Notes: generated by a model from the sequence alone, not told the origin. A stretch of DNA of 64,000 bases from Bimuria novae-zelandiae CBS 107.79 (GCA_010015655.1 ML976722.1:62001-126000); one strand, 5' to 3'; numbered from the stretch's first letter, positions 13,175 through 25,149 are shown. Translations and numbers: made by a program.

Positions 13175-14089
13175 ATGGCATCAACGTCCTCCGGAGCGTC
13201 CAGCTTCGAGCGTTAGAGTGACCTCGCGACAGAGATCAAGATGGAGATTCTGGAATATGTTATTCAGTTCGACAAGTTCGCCAAGCCTTTCGGAGTCACA
13301 TACCTGGAACAAGAAATTTCGCACCCACTCGACACTCGCCCAAGACAGACTTCCTGTGTGTATGCTACCAGTCGCAATGTAGCCATTGCTGATCTTTCAA
13401 AAATGTCCATTATTCTCACGTGTAGACATATGCGCGACATCGGTCTAGGCCTGGTCTACAATTCAACTGATTTCCTTCTTGATGTCCCAATCACTGCGCT
13501 CGATCTACCAGTGTTCTACCAGCCAACCTTTCCAATCGGACAAAACATTCGCAAGCTGGAGGTCCGGTTGAAGATGGGTTTCGGCTTGCAATCTGGCCTC
13601 GCACACTGGAGCAACGACATTTTGTTCCTTTTGGACTTGTCCCAGAACGAACAGGTTTCCAAATGGTACGAGAAGTTTGCCGACGAGGTTGAAATATATG
13701 ACCTCCAAGAGTATAAGGGTTCAGAACCGCACGAGCAGCTGCATCTTCTTATGTCCCTCAGCAGTTGGCAGGCAATGTTCCCGCAGCTCAAGCAACTTCG
13801 TCTTGTGCTGAAGGATGCGTTTTGCATGTCAGCCGCGCAACGGGCACTCATTGAAGAGTTGCCACGCTATGCGAAGATGAGCATTCAGCCTACGGAGGTA
13901 GAAATTGTTGTTAAGGCTGGTCAGAAGTCGGGAGCCATGCAAACATGCAGTGGCTTCAGCTTCATGTGCCCCGAACCCAGCTTATGTGATCCTTCTGGTG
14001 GCAGTCTGAATGAGTCCTGGGATGGAAATTGCGGTGAATTATTGGAAAGGGTCATCAAGAGCATGGTGCATCTCCGTACGAACGGCTAG
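13175..14089 (+). pseudogene. F-box-like family protein, member B, with stop codon near the start
   Basis: From the ATG at 13175 the frame runs to a TAG at 13214-13216, then stays open to the stop at 14089 with no intron. The TAG sits where relatives have the conserved Trp before the LP-x-EI motif (here S-D-LATEIKMEIL follows), so it looks like TGG changed to TAG. On the opposite strand this is CpA to TpA, a RIP-type change. The remaining 282-codon frame (Met at 13241) is undamaged and ends GELLERVIKSMVHLRTNG like the family. Either translation restarts inside the F-box-like motif and gives a slightly shortened protein, or the gene has just begun to decay. The intron present in other members is absent. 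Confidence 0.6.
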
Positions 14090-14564
14090 GATCGCACTGA
14101 GAACCTGGAGGATCACGTCAGAATATGGAAATGTGGCCGCCGGAGGTTCAGGTGCGCCTTGCGTGCATTGAGCAACGGAGAATTTGCCGGGAGAAGTCAT
14201 GTGAGTGACCGATCTGGTTCACAAATTACAAGCATGTGTTGCCATGCCAGGTCATGAAGGTCTAGGTACACCAGAAAGTCTATCGAATCAGCTTTCGTAG
14301 GTTCAGAATTAAACTGTAACTTCTACCCTCGGTAGGAGTTTTCAACTTCTACATCAGACAATCAGTTAACAGGTATGGTTACAATCGTAAACCTGCACAG
14401 TACCAAGGCGCAATGCATGACGAATACACAATTTCATTTCTATTGTCGTCTTGAATATAGAAACTCAAAGAGACCTGGTTGCAACAAATCCAGTGAAGGC
14501 TCACGCCGTGGATCGGTTCTGACTGTACTAATAAACCTGCATGTATACACTTCTTGCTCACCAA
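14090..14564. other. Intergenic region, nothing recognised
   Basis: About 475 bp downstream of F-box-like member B and downstream of the small secreted protein gene on the other strand. No supported gene. Confidence 0.35.
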
Positions 14565-14912
14565 TCATGACTGAACGCACCGACCATCAATGCACTGCAG
14601 CAAGACTCTATGTTTCGGATAATTCTCGATTTTTATCCAGAAACGACATGCACTCAGCGCCAATCTCAAACTCGTCCTCCCCACACACCTACATCTATAC
14701 CACCAAGTCTCGAATAATTCGCATTGAACCTGTCTTGGATAAACACGTAGCGAGGTCAAGTTAGAATGGGAGGAGAAACCCACAAGATGCCCGCCATTAC
14801 ACTCGCACCTTACCTGGCCAACCTGGTCGCGGCGGCAATACCATCCCGGTTCGCCACGCGCAGCAGCTTCGATCGCAAAAAGGGCTGCGATGATTGTCTT
14901 CACCGCTTTCAT
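14565..14912 (-). CDS. Small secreted cysteine-rich protein (effector-like)
   Basis: No family recognised. Proposed exons 14912-14814 and 14729-14565 give 87 aa. The start is a classic signal peptide (MKAVKTIIAALFAIEAAARG), leaving a mature chain of about 67 aa with seven Cys and several Trp (WYCRRDQ, ETWWYRCRC, ending CIDGRCVQS). The 84 bp intron has GTAAGG, a CTAACTTGAC branch region and an AGACAG acceptor. It is a multiple of three without a stop, so a retained-intron form of 115 aa is also open. The gene lies about 500 bp from a RIP-like repeat block, a common setting for fungal effector candidates, but secretion and role are inference only. Confidence 0.55.
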   Translation of the reverse strand: MKAVKTIIAALFAIEAAARGEPGWYCRRDQVGQVRCECNGGHLVGFSSHSNLTSLRVYPRQVQCELFETWWYRCRCVGRTSLRLALSACRFWIKIENYPKHRVLLQCIDGRCVQS

Positions 14913-15410
14913 AACGAGGTTGGCGTTGGTGCAGGCATAGGAAGAGTGAGGCTCGATGGCGTGTTGGGCGTGGATGGCTGGTGAGGAGCGAAGGCGGGGC
15001 TTTGTGTCCGCTGTGGGAATCTAAAATAGGCATAGAGTTTTGAGCAGGTCGCGCAGATGCCGTTGCGAATGGCATTGCTTAGTGGACGGTATGGTAGAAG
15101 GTTTGTTACTACTGACGGTCGTGTCTGAGATATCACCGGGAAATGCTTCGATTTTGAACGCTAGAGAGATATGGCGCACGCTAATGCTGGTATTGAGATG
15201 TTATGTGGAGGAGTGTTGAAGTGATATGACGGGTGGCACATCCATGGTGTCATTGCGACACGAAGGCGTGGGCGCTTATTTGGGTTGTACAGTCATGCTT
15301 GTGGTGATATTCGCTCCACATAGGGCCCGTGAATTTTGCGTTCAGGAGAAGCCAGCACAATTGTCAACAAACAAATCCAGTCCAAATCCACCCGTTAACT
15401 TGATTTGATG
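14913..15410. other. Promoter of small secreted protein and edge of repeat block
   Basis: About 500 bp of normal composition. It holds the upstream region of the minus-strand secreted-protein gene and then runs into AT-rich DNA near 15410. No gene is seen. Confidence 0.35.
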
Positions 15411-18400
15411 TACCTTAACGGTGCTAGAGGACTTAATTAGGAGGTCTTAATAATAGTTTATACTTAATTTAGAAGTTAGATTTATAAATATTAAGTAAAA
15501 ATTATAGTATTATACTATAGTTTAGTAACTAATTATCCTATTTAGATATACTATATAGAGTCTTAATTACTACGTTAGTAAGATTACTTTTATTAACCTT
15601 ATTATCGCTACTTATAAAACTAGCCTTTAGCTAGCTCCGCACATACTATAAAGTAGCTAATAATTATAAGCTTATTTTACGCTACTTTAGCTTTAATAAG
15701 TTACTAAATTTATTAAATAAGCGCTTATACTCCGCGCTAAGGGCTAAAATACGTATTATATTAAGTATAAACTACGCTAACGCTAAGTACTTATTACGTA
15801 ACTTAAGCTAATAGTAGACTAATTTACCTTTTAATTAAAGTTAGTATAGCTTTAATATAGCTTATAAGCCGGCTAGCGCTTATACATATTATTAGTTTCT
15901 TTATTAAAGTTACTTTATCTAAATAATCGCGTTAATAGTATTATTAATAGTATTAAACTATTTAACTAGCGGACGTAGAGGTAGCTAGGGAGTAATAGTA
16001 CTAGTATAGAGGCGCTAAAGTTATTAAAAGATAGCATTAGTAATTACTAATTAAGCTAGCTTACCCGTCTAAGAAACTTTATAGTAGTTATAATAGCATA
16101 GGTAGAGTATAAGTAAAAAGATACTTTAAAAAACTATTTAGCTATTAACCTACGCGGTGTTGTCGCTAAATTAAAGCTCTATTATAGTAAACTAAGTAAT
16201 AATACTACTTATTACGCTGTAATTATAGTTAATATTATATTAAGTAGTTAAGCGCTCTTTATAAGCGCTTATAAGCTACTTAAAAATAAAAATAACTTTA
16301 TAAATAGCGCTAATGCGCTAATTAAGCTTATAATTACCTAATTACTTACTCTTGTTGTAACCTTCTAGCCACTTTATAGCTAATTTAAGTAGCTTTAATA
16401 TATATCTATACTGAGTAATAACTACCAAGTCTATTATTTATAAACTAGTTAATTTTATCTATACTAGAGTAACTAATAGCTTACTAATTATTTAATTAAG
16501 CGCTTTAATTTGTAAGATATAATATTTAGCGTAGTTAGTAATAGGGCGTTAAAAGATAAGCCTATACTTAAAAGTAGTATAATAGCTATTTTAGCGTATA
16601 ACGTACGCCTTAATAATAGCTAATAATAAGGCCTTATTTATAAGGTCTTTCGCTAATACAAGGTGCTAGAAAATAAAAAGACTAATGTACTATTTTATTA
16701 TATTAATAAAATTAATAATATCTAAAAATACTCTTAAAAGCCTTAATTACTACTACTTATTTATACACTTCTTCTTATTTTTCTTATGCCTTAAGTTATT
16801 ATTATAGTCGTCTTTATCCTTACTAAACATAACAGTTTAGCTAATAAAATTAATAGTATAATAATTATAACAAAGGCGGCTTTAAGTAGTAATAAATTTA
16901 TATTATTTATTTAAATATTTTACTACTATATTATTACTTATAGCGTTATTTAATATAAAGTAACCTAGCTTCTTTACTATTATATTATACGTTTATAGCG
17001 CTATATTAATATATTTACCTATTTTCTTACTATTATAGACACTAGCAAGCTATAGCAGCGTAATAAATGTAACAGGAACAATCGCTCGTCGACACGAGAA
17101 CCCTTGGCTAGTCAAGACAGGATTCGAGATCATCCGAAAACCGACACTCATCCGTATCGGACCAATTTCGGATCTATCAGACCGATGGGGAACTACGAAT
17201 CCGATTCGGACCTATTTCGGATCCATCAGACCGACGGTCAACCTATGGCAGTTATGTGCTAGCTAGCCATCTGGGAAGAGGTGTATTTAGAGGAGCTTGG
17301 GGCCTTTGTAGTTCAGTACCTTTTCCGTATCCTTTCGTACCAGGCCTATAGGCACTTAATTCATTCGAGGCTACATTCTTATACACGCACTCCCACATGC
17401 CTCTGCTAGGAGATACGCCAACATCGATCCTTTGAGTGACCTGCGCCGATACAATAGCAGCGTAATAAATAAGTCTTAAATTCTACTTATAGTATTAACT
17501 TAATAAGTAATAATGCTAAAAAAGCTATGCTTACTACCTTGTATATTTTAATTATTAAAGTTAATATATATCTTACTACTTATAGTTACTAATTCTACTT
17601 TAATAATAGGAATAAGGTAGTTATAGAATTATAGTATAAATCTTAATACACTATTATAGCTTATTTATAGCGCTTAAATTATTATAAAATTAGTAAACTA
17701 TAGCATACGCTAAAAGCTCTTTAGTCTTAAATTTACGTAATAAATAATTATTCTTAATCAGCTAATATATAACGGCGAGCTAAGACCCTTAAATATTAAA
17801 ATTATTTAACTTATTAGCTATAACCTATATAAATGGTACACCCTTTTTTATTATATTAAAAATAGTTAAATAATTACTTAGTAGCTATAACAGCTACTTT
17901 TCGCGCATAGTTAGGCTACAGCTACGTCTTTAATAACTTAAGTACTTTACTATAGAGCTTATAGTATCTATTACCTTAATTATACTACTTATTAGCGAGT
18001 TATAGTAGTTAAAGGGGCATATAAAAATAGTACGCTTAGGCTTATTAGCTATAATTTATATAGGACTTTACTTTAACGTAATATAATAATTATACTTAAA
18101 AAATTAGCTCTTCTTATTAATAAAAGTATACTATAGTACTTAGTACTAAGCTAGCTTCACTTAATTAATACTATTATAATTATTTAGAAAGCGACTATTA
18201 AAGCTACTACTAATAATATTATTATCCTCTATAGTTAAAGCCTTTATAAGTACTTTTAATAATAATAATAGTATTAATAACGCCTATAACTCTAGTAACT
18301 ATAGCTCCTATAGCCGCTATAAGGTATTTATAATCTAGTTAATAAGTAGGTCTTTAGTAGATATAGCTAGCTAGCTAACTGCTTATAATAGTAATAATTA

Positions 18401-18950
18401 AGGGGATAGTAGCGTAGTTAGCTAGTAATAAATTACTTTTAATAGCCTACTAGGTGCGTACTTTCTAACGCTTATTATAACCTCTACTTTTATTTATTAC
18501 CTCTATAGCGCTATTAGCGAGTACTTTAGCATGTATATAACTATTAAGAGCGCGTTTAGGAGGCATCTTAGGCTATTAGCAAGCTTATAAGATAAATAAA
18601 AGTTATAAAAAGTATACGATAAGTTAACTATAATAGCTAAAATACTAATAAAAGTACGCTAATAAATAGGTAATAATAATAAAATAGCGCGTTAAGTGCG
18701 CCATAAGATAGCTAAAAGATCTAAGTATAATACTAGTAGTAAGTTATAACTAATTAATAACTCTAAATAAGTAAATTTTTATAGTAATACCCGCTTGCTT
18801 TTATAGCTAAATAATATTACTAAATTTATTAAATCTCTTAGTTAAATCTTTATTTTAGACTTAATTTCCGCTTTAATTTATACGGCAAAGACTTGATTTA
18901 CTTAATTTAACAAATCGGCCGTTCGAAGATCGAGATTTGGAAGTATATTT
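15411..18950. repeat. AT-rich RIP-like repeat block 1
   Basis: About 3.5 kb of strongly TpA-rich sequence with stops in every frame, contrasting sharply with both flanks. This is how RIP-mutated transposons look in filamentous ascomycetes. I could not recover protein motifs, long terminal repeats or convincing inverted ends, so the element type is unknown. It is interrupted by one segment of normal composition (17069-17453) that is a later insertion. The boundaries are approximate. Confidence 0.8.
17069..17453. mobile_element. 385 bp insertion with 17 bp target-site duplication (SINE-like)
   Basis: A block of normal base composition inside the RIP-like DNA, flanked by identical 17 bp copies of ATAGCAGCGTAATAAAT at 17052-17068 and 17454-17470. 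A duplication of this length fits target-primed insertion by a LINE/SINE-type element. There is no coding frame. A stretch near 17110 (GGATTCGAGATC) loosely resembles a tRNA B-box, so a SINE is possible but unproven. Inside, a 31 bp motif occurs twice (17158-17188 and 17207-17237) with three differences. Lack of TpA enrichment shows it arrived after the surrounding DNA was mutated. Confidence 0.7.
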
Positions 18951-19708
18951 AATTGTTGACAATTGTGGAAGCCGGTATATGCTATCGGGCATTTTCTTAG
19001 CTAAACGACAGCTGGAGTGACATCTAGAAGGTAGCAAGCATCAGGATATGCCTCTATGGTTCTTGCAATGGAAGTATATGGCTTGAATTCGCCGTAGCAC
19101 GGAGAGCGTGTGCCAACATATAACGGGTGCCTGTGCGCTACGGTGTCTAATCTGAATGGGTCTTGATAGGGCCTACATAGAAGCTTTGATTACGGATTCC
19201 TGTTACGCTAAATGTCGTCCATAATATTTCGAGCCCGTCAAATCACCCCGTGTGCTTTGCAAACTAACATTCGGCAGCAGTCCCTATTGTTCTAACCCCG
19301 AGGCCGGCGCGTCTCGCCTCCTAAGGCCCCAATAACTCACCGTATGCAGCTCGCTCACTTTACTGCAAATCATCGCCCTCTTTAATTACAAAAATATAAT
19401 CTCATAATTATCCTCTTACACAAGTCAAGTCGAACCGCCGCTGCTCCCCTTTCTATCTCATCTCATTTCCAAAAAAAAAAGGCAAAACTAAAAGCAACCT
19501 AGAGGGCCGGCTAAAAAAACAATGTTTTTGTTTAATTTGACAGCAATATCTTGCCGGAGTAAATATATATACTCCAAAAATAATATTGCAGGGTGTTGTA
19601 GAGTTGTTGTGGTTAAGTGAGTGAAGAAGACGCAAAAACAGCAGGCACGACACGACTAACAACAAGAGCAAGGAAGGCACGTTCCAGCGCCCGCTCTCAC
19701 CACCGTTT
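18951..19708. other. Intergenic region, nothing recognised
   Basis: About 760 bp of mostly normal composition between repeat block 1 and the MITE, with short poly-A/T stretches around 19460-19580. No supported gene; one open frame on the minus strand has no features. Confidence 0.35.
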
Positions 19709-19710
19709 TA

Positions 19711-19907
19711 CTGTGGTATCCGGCGAAAGTAGTGTCGGCGGAGACGAAGGTCTGTGCGTGTGTCTGTACGTATAAAAGGGTACCTATTGGTTGCTACTTA
19801 TGAATAAGCAGAATTGTTTGGCTCTCACACTCCTATCCAGCCATATGTCTATGTTTCAAGACGCAACGCCACAGCCCCACTGACACTACTTTCGCGGGAT
19901 ACCACAG
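19711..19907. mobile_element. MITE, 197 bp, mariner-type TA target duplication
   Basis: The ends are inverted copies of each other: 19711-19736 begins CTGTGGTATCC and 19882-19907 ends GGATACCACAG, with 25 of 26 positions matching. Both sides are flanked by TA (19709-19710 and 19908-19909). This is the pattern of a non-autonomous Tc1/mariner-like miniature element. It has no coding capacity. It lies 52 bp beyond the stop codon of the GH47 gene and so may supply part of its 3' UTR. Confidence 0.8.
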
Positions 19908-19958
19908 TAAGCCATTCATTCATTGTCAATTCAAACAGTAGGCTCTACCGTTCGTACC

Positions 19959-21543
19959 TTACTCCCCACCAGCAACCCTAAACGGATGCGCCTCTGTATT
20001 AAACACCCACTTATTCTTCCCCTCCCTACTAACCTGCCACTCCGCCTCTTCCGCATGAATCAAATAGCTATACTTCAACACCTCCGCGAACCAAAAGCTC
20101 TCCTGGAAATTCGTAAAACGCCCACCGCCCTCCGCATTCACGTCGCTGATGCTCGAATACCCCGAGCCGACCCGCGTCGTCGCGGTGATGGCCTGGAAAG
20201 CGTCCCACGCCCACTCCTGGTACTTGGCGTCGCCGGTGGCGCGGTACGCGTAGTAGTACGACTCGATGACCTCGGGGCGCAGCTGGTAGCCGCCGTCGCG
20301 GATGTAGAAGCCCGTGCGGTTGAAGAAGGACGCTTGGTCGGCGGGCACGGCGGCTGGGTCCCAGCCAAAGGTTTCGGGGCCGATGTGGGTCGCGGTTTGG
20401 ATGTAGGTTTCGTGGCAGCCGTTTACGAGCTCGAGCCCGAAGTCGATGTAGTCTTGCCGGTGCAGGACCTGGCCGCCGAGAATGAAATTTCCGCCGTCGA
20501 AGCAAGCTAGATGCTGTGAGATCAGGGATAGGTTCTGCCCGTTGTAGGCGGCGAGGAATGTAATGTCTGGTCGGGGCTTGGGGCTGCTCGCGAGGTGTGC
20601 GATGGAAGAGTCGATGGCGAGGACCCAGCGGTCGGCAAAGTCACTGAATCGCGAGGGGTCGTAGATGTACATCTTGATAAGGTACTCGTAGAAAGAATCG
20701 GTGCCGCCGTTCCAGCCACCGTTTGCGTTGGTAAATACGCCCGTCTCGATGCTGATAGCGCTGCCGACCAGCCCAGGCCAAGGTTCGCTTGGGGAGGGTG
20801 TGGGGTTCAAGAGATACTGTTCTGCCTTCGCGGCAAGGTCGCCGTAGGTAGAGTTGCCGCTGAGATCGGCAAGGCGTACCCATTCTAGGATGAGCGTGCC
20901 AACAGTAGCGAGACCATTATCTGACGCGCCATCATTTCCACGAGTGGCAAAGTTGAGGTTATTGTATGGTACGCCTGAAGGTGTATCAAAGGCGTACGAA
21001 AGCGCATTTGCCAAAGTTTTCGACTGCTCCAGAAGTGCCTCTACGTTTGTCTTGTTGTCTGCTAGGTCGGCTAGCGGTCCAGTTAAGAAGTCGTACCCTG
21101 AGAGCATCCCGCCAAGATACCGGATGGTCGTTTCGAACAGGGAAACTTCAGTTTTTGTCTCGTAATAGTCGATGGTGGGAATGTAGTCGATGATCTGGTT
21201 GACAATGTCTTTTTGTTGCATGACCAACGCGGTGCTGAGAGCGTCTACAGCAGAAGCACCCCACCCGTTGCTGTGTGGTGAGTCAGTGCCTTTCCATCAC
21301 TGTAAACAGTCGGACATACCGCGAGTTACCAAAGTCGTTCGTTTGTGGGAGAAGCTCATCATTCGGGAAGGCATATTGGTAATATCCGTCCCAAGCGGTT
21401 CTGAAGGCACCTATAACAGCTTGCGTGCGCTCTTCCGCCGGTGGCAATTCTTCTTGTCTGTGATATAATTTCCTCCTCCTAGGTAGGGCTGAAGCACCCG
21501 AAAGTAGCACTGCCACTGCAACGACGCGCTTTATTCTGACCAT
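19959..21543 (-). CDS. Secreted class I alpha-1,2-mannosidase, GH47
   Basis: Hydrolyses alpha-1,2-linked mannose on N-glycans; Ca2+-dependent inverting family. Exons 21543-21320 and 21270-19959 (49 bp intron) give 511 aa, the usual size of secreted fungal GH47 enzymes. The N-terminus is a signal peptide ([19 protein letters not shown]). GH47 signatures run through the whole protein: [77 protein letters not shown] and the C-terminal NTEAHPF containing the metal-binding Thr. There is no transmembrane anchor beyond the signal peptide, which suggests a secreted or lumenal form. The gene appears intact although it sits between a MITE and a transposon block. Confidence 0.92.
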
Positions 21544-22252
21544 ATTGATTCTCTTTTAAGTACACCAGACCCGAACTCGAAATATGTCCGTGACCGCGCC
21601 CAACAGACGGCTGCGAGAACGGGCCTTTATACATCTAATAACCGTCGCAAGCGTGACTGTTTAGATCGTCAACAGATCAGCAGGGGTTTATGCACATCTG
21701 ACCGCTACAGCACACCTGGAAACGCATCATTCCGAAATGCGGGACCAAAACAGACCACGGTACCGCATGTCCACATTACTTATTTCCGGAACAAGCTCCA
21801 CGCCACCACCGGATGAGGCGCAAGACTAGTACATATGATCTACCTGCAGGAACAGGCAGGTGTGAAATAATAGCGCGTCGAAAAGGCAGCTGACGGCGTC
21901 ACATCCTCGGAAGGTGTGAGGAGAAGGTTACTGGGCGCCTACTAAATAAGATTGAGCTGGCGCTATCGAGAATGTTGATCTTAAGCTGTCCATTTGGCAG
22001 TCAGCAGATGCGCTGGCGCCAGCCCTGGTGTTGCTGGGGCATCCTGAGTGTCGTCACTAGGCATGCAGCATGCCGGGGTAGTCTGCGGACGGAAGTCCGG
22101 GTGACGGATACGATGTCGAAAGGAGAAGCTGCTTTAGGAGTCGGCTTTCATGTGCAGGAGAAGGCATTACGATCAGGATTCGGGCAGCTGGAGACAGGCT
22201 GTGTTCCTGTTCAAAGGAGGTTGATTTGTTTGTTCCTGGATGGTGTTACCGC
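21544..22252. promoter_or_regulatory. Upstream region of the GH47 gene
   Basis: About 700 bp of ordinary composition between the mannosidase start and the inverted repeat of the transposon block. It should include the GH47 promoter. The open frame at 21972-22310 runs into the terminal repeat and has no protein features. Confidence 0.4.
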
Positions 22253-22304
22253 GTGTGCGGGGTCAATGCGCGCCGAGCCTCAATGCGCGCTCAACACGAA
22301 AACA
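22253..22304 (+). repeat. Left terminal inverted repeat of block 2
   Basis: The core at 22262-22291 is the exact reverse complement of 30791-30820. Unlike the DNA just inside, it is GC-rich and not visibly mutated. Confidence 0.8.
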
Positions 22305-22888
22305 TCATAAACTCCAATACCACCTACCGTAGCTAATTTGGGGTCTATTAAGACTACGCTTGCAGCTATATAATTACTAAATTTTATAAACCTATTAATT
22401 ATATAAAAACTATAAAGAAGTATAGTATTATATATTTTACTTTAATATAAAAATACTAAACTAAAATGTAAGCGCGTATAGCTAAGGGAATTAATTAATA
22501 AAAATTTAGCCTTTAATAAGAGTAAAAGCTTTTACGCTATATAAATAATTTTACTTAATAAAGCTTACTACTTATATTATAAATAATTTAGAATTTTATA
22601 GTATAAATAGCTAAAACTAGTATTAGTATATACTAAGTTAATTTATGTATTAAGAAGAATAGCACTTAGCTTATTTTACGCTAAATAGTTAGTATAAATA
22701 ATAATTACTCCTAGGCTAACTTAGAGACGGAGTAACACCTATATTTTAATCTTTTATAGAAAAATGAGCTAATATAGTATTAAAGCTTACTATATATATA
22801 ATATAAATAAAAGAAGTATCCTACTTAGTATTACCTCTTGTTTAAAGAGAATCTTTAGTAGGTAGATATATAAAAGTAAGAGGGTAAG

Positions 22889-23126
22889 TGTTAAGATTTA
22901 TTAAGATCTGTCACGATAACCTCCTAGGCAACTTGACAGCCTAGACATACTATTAATAATAGTACGTTAGTATATAGGCTTCTGTCTCTAAACTTATATG
23001 TTAAGAACTAAAGGTCTAATAGCCTTAGCCCTAAAGGTCTAATAGCTTAGACCCCAAAGCTTGCTTTTGATTGGTTAGACACGACGCTAGCCATCTAGAT
23101 ACTAGCACCTAGACTAAGCGAGATAG
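22889..23126 (+). repeat. LTR-head-like fragment before the gypsy element
   Basis: Starts TGTTAAGATTTATTAAGATC, very like the start of the gypsy 5' LTR at 23127 (TGTTAAGATTCGTTGAGATC), then diverges. Composition is less mutated than its surroundings. It contains a short local repeat (AAAGGTCTAATAGC, twice near 23010-23050). It may be a truncated related LTR; uncertain. Confidence 0.35.
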
Positions 23127-23573
23127 TGTTAAGATTCGTTGAGATCCAACATGATGCGGGGCGGGGCATGGACGCTTATCTGGGCGACCAGCCAAGATTC
23201 CTGACTCAGCCACGAGTCACGTGATTAGTCACGCGTCCCAGAAATATCGGGCGTCCCAGAAGTATCGGGCGTCCCAGAAGTAACTTGGCACAGGGAACTT
23301 TGGGACTCTTGGGATTATTGGGATCCGTGGAACGAGTCATGTATATAGGAACGTGATAGTAACCTTTTACTCTTATATTTAACCTATTTACTAATCTATT
23401 ATTTAGATTTAAATTGCGCTCTTTTATTAATTTAATTATACTATATATATCCTTAATACTAACGTCCTTTTAATACGCGTAAGTTATTAGTACCTTTTAC
23501 TTATATTATTAATACTTTTACCTAAGAACTAATTTTTACCCCTTTAAAACTAGCTACCCTAAAGGGCTTAATA
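23127..23573 (+). repeat. 5' LTR of the gypsy element
   Basis: Starts TGTTAAGATTC and ends near GGGCTTAATA. The second half aligns along its length with 28500-28720. The first 220 bp are GC-rich and hold three copies of a GCGTCCCAGAARTATCGG-type unit at about 23237-23285. Boundaries are approximate. Confidence 0.7.
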
Positions 23574-25149
23574 TTTTAAATATCCTTAATATAAGTGTTA
23601 ACGATACCTTTTTCACTAACAAGATAAATATATAAATAGATACTTTTAAAGGAGCAAGTATTATTATAGCTAAAGAAAGAATAAAGAGCTTTTATAAAAA
23701 GCCTAACTTCATTTATAGTAAACGTAATTATACAGAACTATAGATCTTGCAAATTAACCTATACTTTTATAAAATAAAGAAAGAATAGGAAGATATAGAT
23801 AAGACTATATTTACTTTTACCTATATAAAGGGAGATGCCTTTAAGTAGATTTATCCTTACGTTAATTAATACCTAGCTAGAGCTAATATAAAAGGCGACG
23901 ATAAAATAAAATTATAAAAGATTATAACATCTTTTCTACTATGGTTAAATAATACTTTAAAATTACTAATTAGAAAGCTATCGCCAAAAAAATATCTAAT
24001 AACTTAAATAAACTTCTTTAGTAGCTAAATATAAATCTAAGTTCCGCAAGAACGCTAACTAAGTTATATAAAATAATAATAGTTTTATAACTATATTTTA
24101 TAAAAAAAAACTAATATGACGCGTGCGCGAGGAACTATTACATAGTAAAATAAAAACTAATATATTATAAAAACTTATAGTAGAAGTAACTTAAATTAAT
24201 AATAAATAGTATAAACTAGAACGAGACCTACGCTAGAACTAAAATAAAAAAAGCTATAAACTACTTATAATAAAAAGTAACTATTATAACCCTAAATAGT
24301 AGTAATAGTAGAAGAACTAAGCTAACTATAGTTACTAATTAATAGAAGGAATCTAGTACTATTAAGTTAACGTAATAGAGAAATAAACAGGAAAGGCAAA
24401 AGGCTTTTACAAGTCTAAATAAAGACGTACCCTAGATAGAAACTACAAATAAGGGACTAGGACGCAACTTTACTACACATGTGGTAAACTAGGCCACATC
24501 GCCAGGAACTGTAGGGAAAGGTAACGAATAGAAGATAGTATTTGTAATACGCTATAAAGTATTTAAATATATAATTATATCTTTTAAACTTACTAATATA
24601 CTAGTAACCTTTTAGGCACTAATTAATAATATTTTACGTAACTATCTGGATGTATTTATTATTATATATATAGATAACATTCTTGTCTTCTTCGAAAACG
24701 AATTAGAACACATACCACATGTATAGACAGTACTAGAGGCACTAGATAGAGCACACCTACGAATTAACCTAAAGAAGTGCAAATTTTATATAATAAGACT
24801 AGAATTTCTAGGACATATTATTAGCATAGATAGAATTAAAGTAGCACTAGACAAGATTAAATATATTAAGAATTAGCTAGTACTAAAGCCCGTAAAGAAT
24901 ATTTAAGAATTCTTAAAATTCTATAGATTTAATTAATAATTTATTAGGGACTACGCGAAGATTATAATACCTCTAATAAATTTTATAAAAAAGGATGCAC
25001 TATTTATATAGATAATAAAGTATAGAATATTATTCTAACTATTAAAAATAGCATGAATTATGCCACCAGCACTTATCTACTTTTAGGATAAAGAACTACT
25101 ATAATTTAAAATAGACGTAATCGATCTTGCAATGGGCGCATGCGCAAAA

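Noticed and set aside
15398..18899. ACTTGATTT at both edges of repeat block 1 (15398-15406, 18891-18899) as a 9 bp target duplication
   Set aside because: I found no matching inverted or direct element ends next to it, and such AT-rich 9-mers can recur by chance here.
21972..22310. 112-codon frame upstream of the GH47 gene
   Set aside because: It runs into the terminal inverted repeat and has no protein features.
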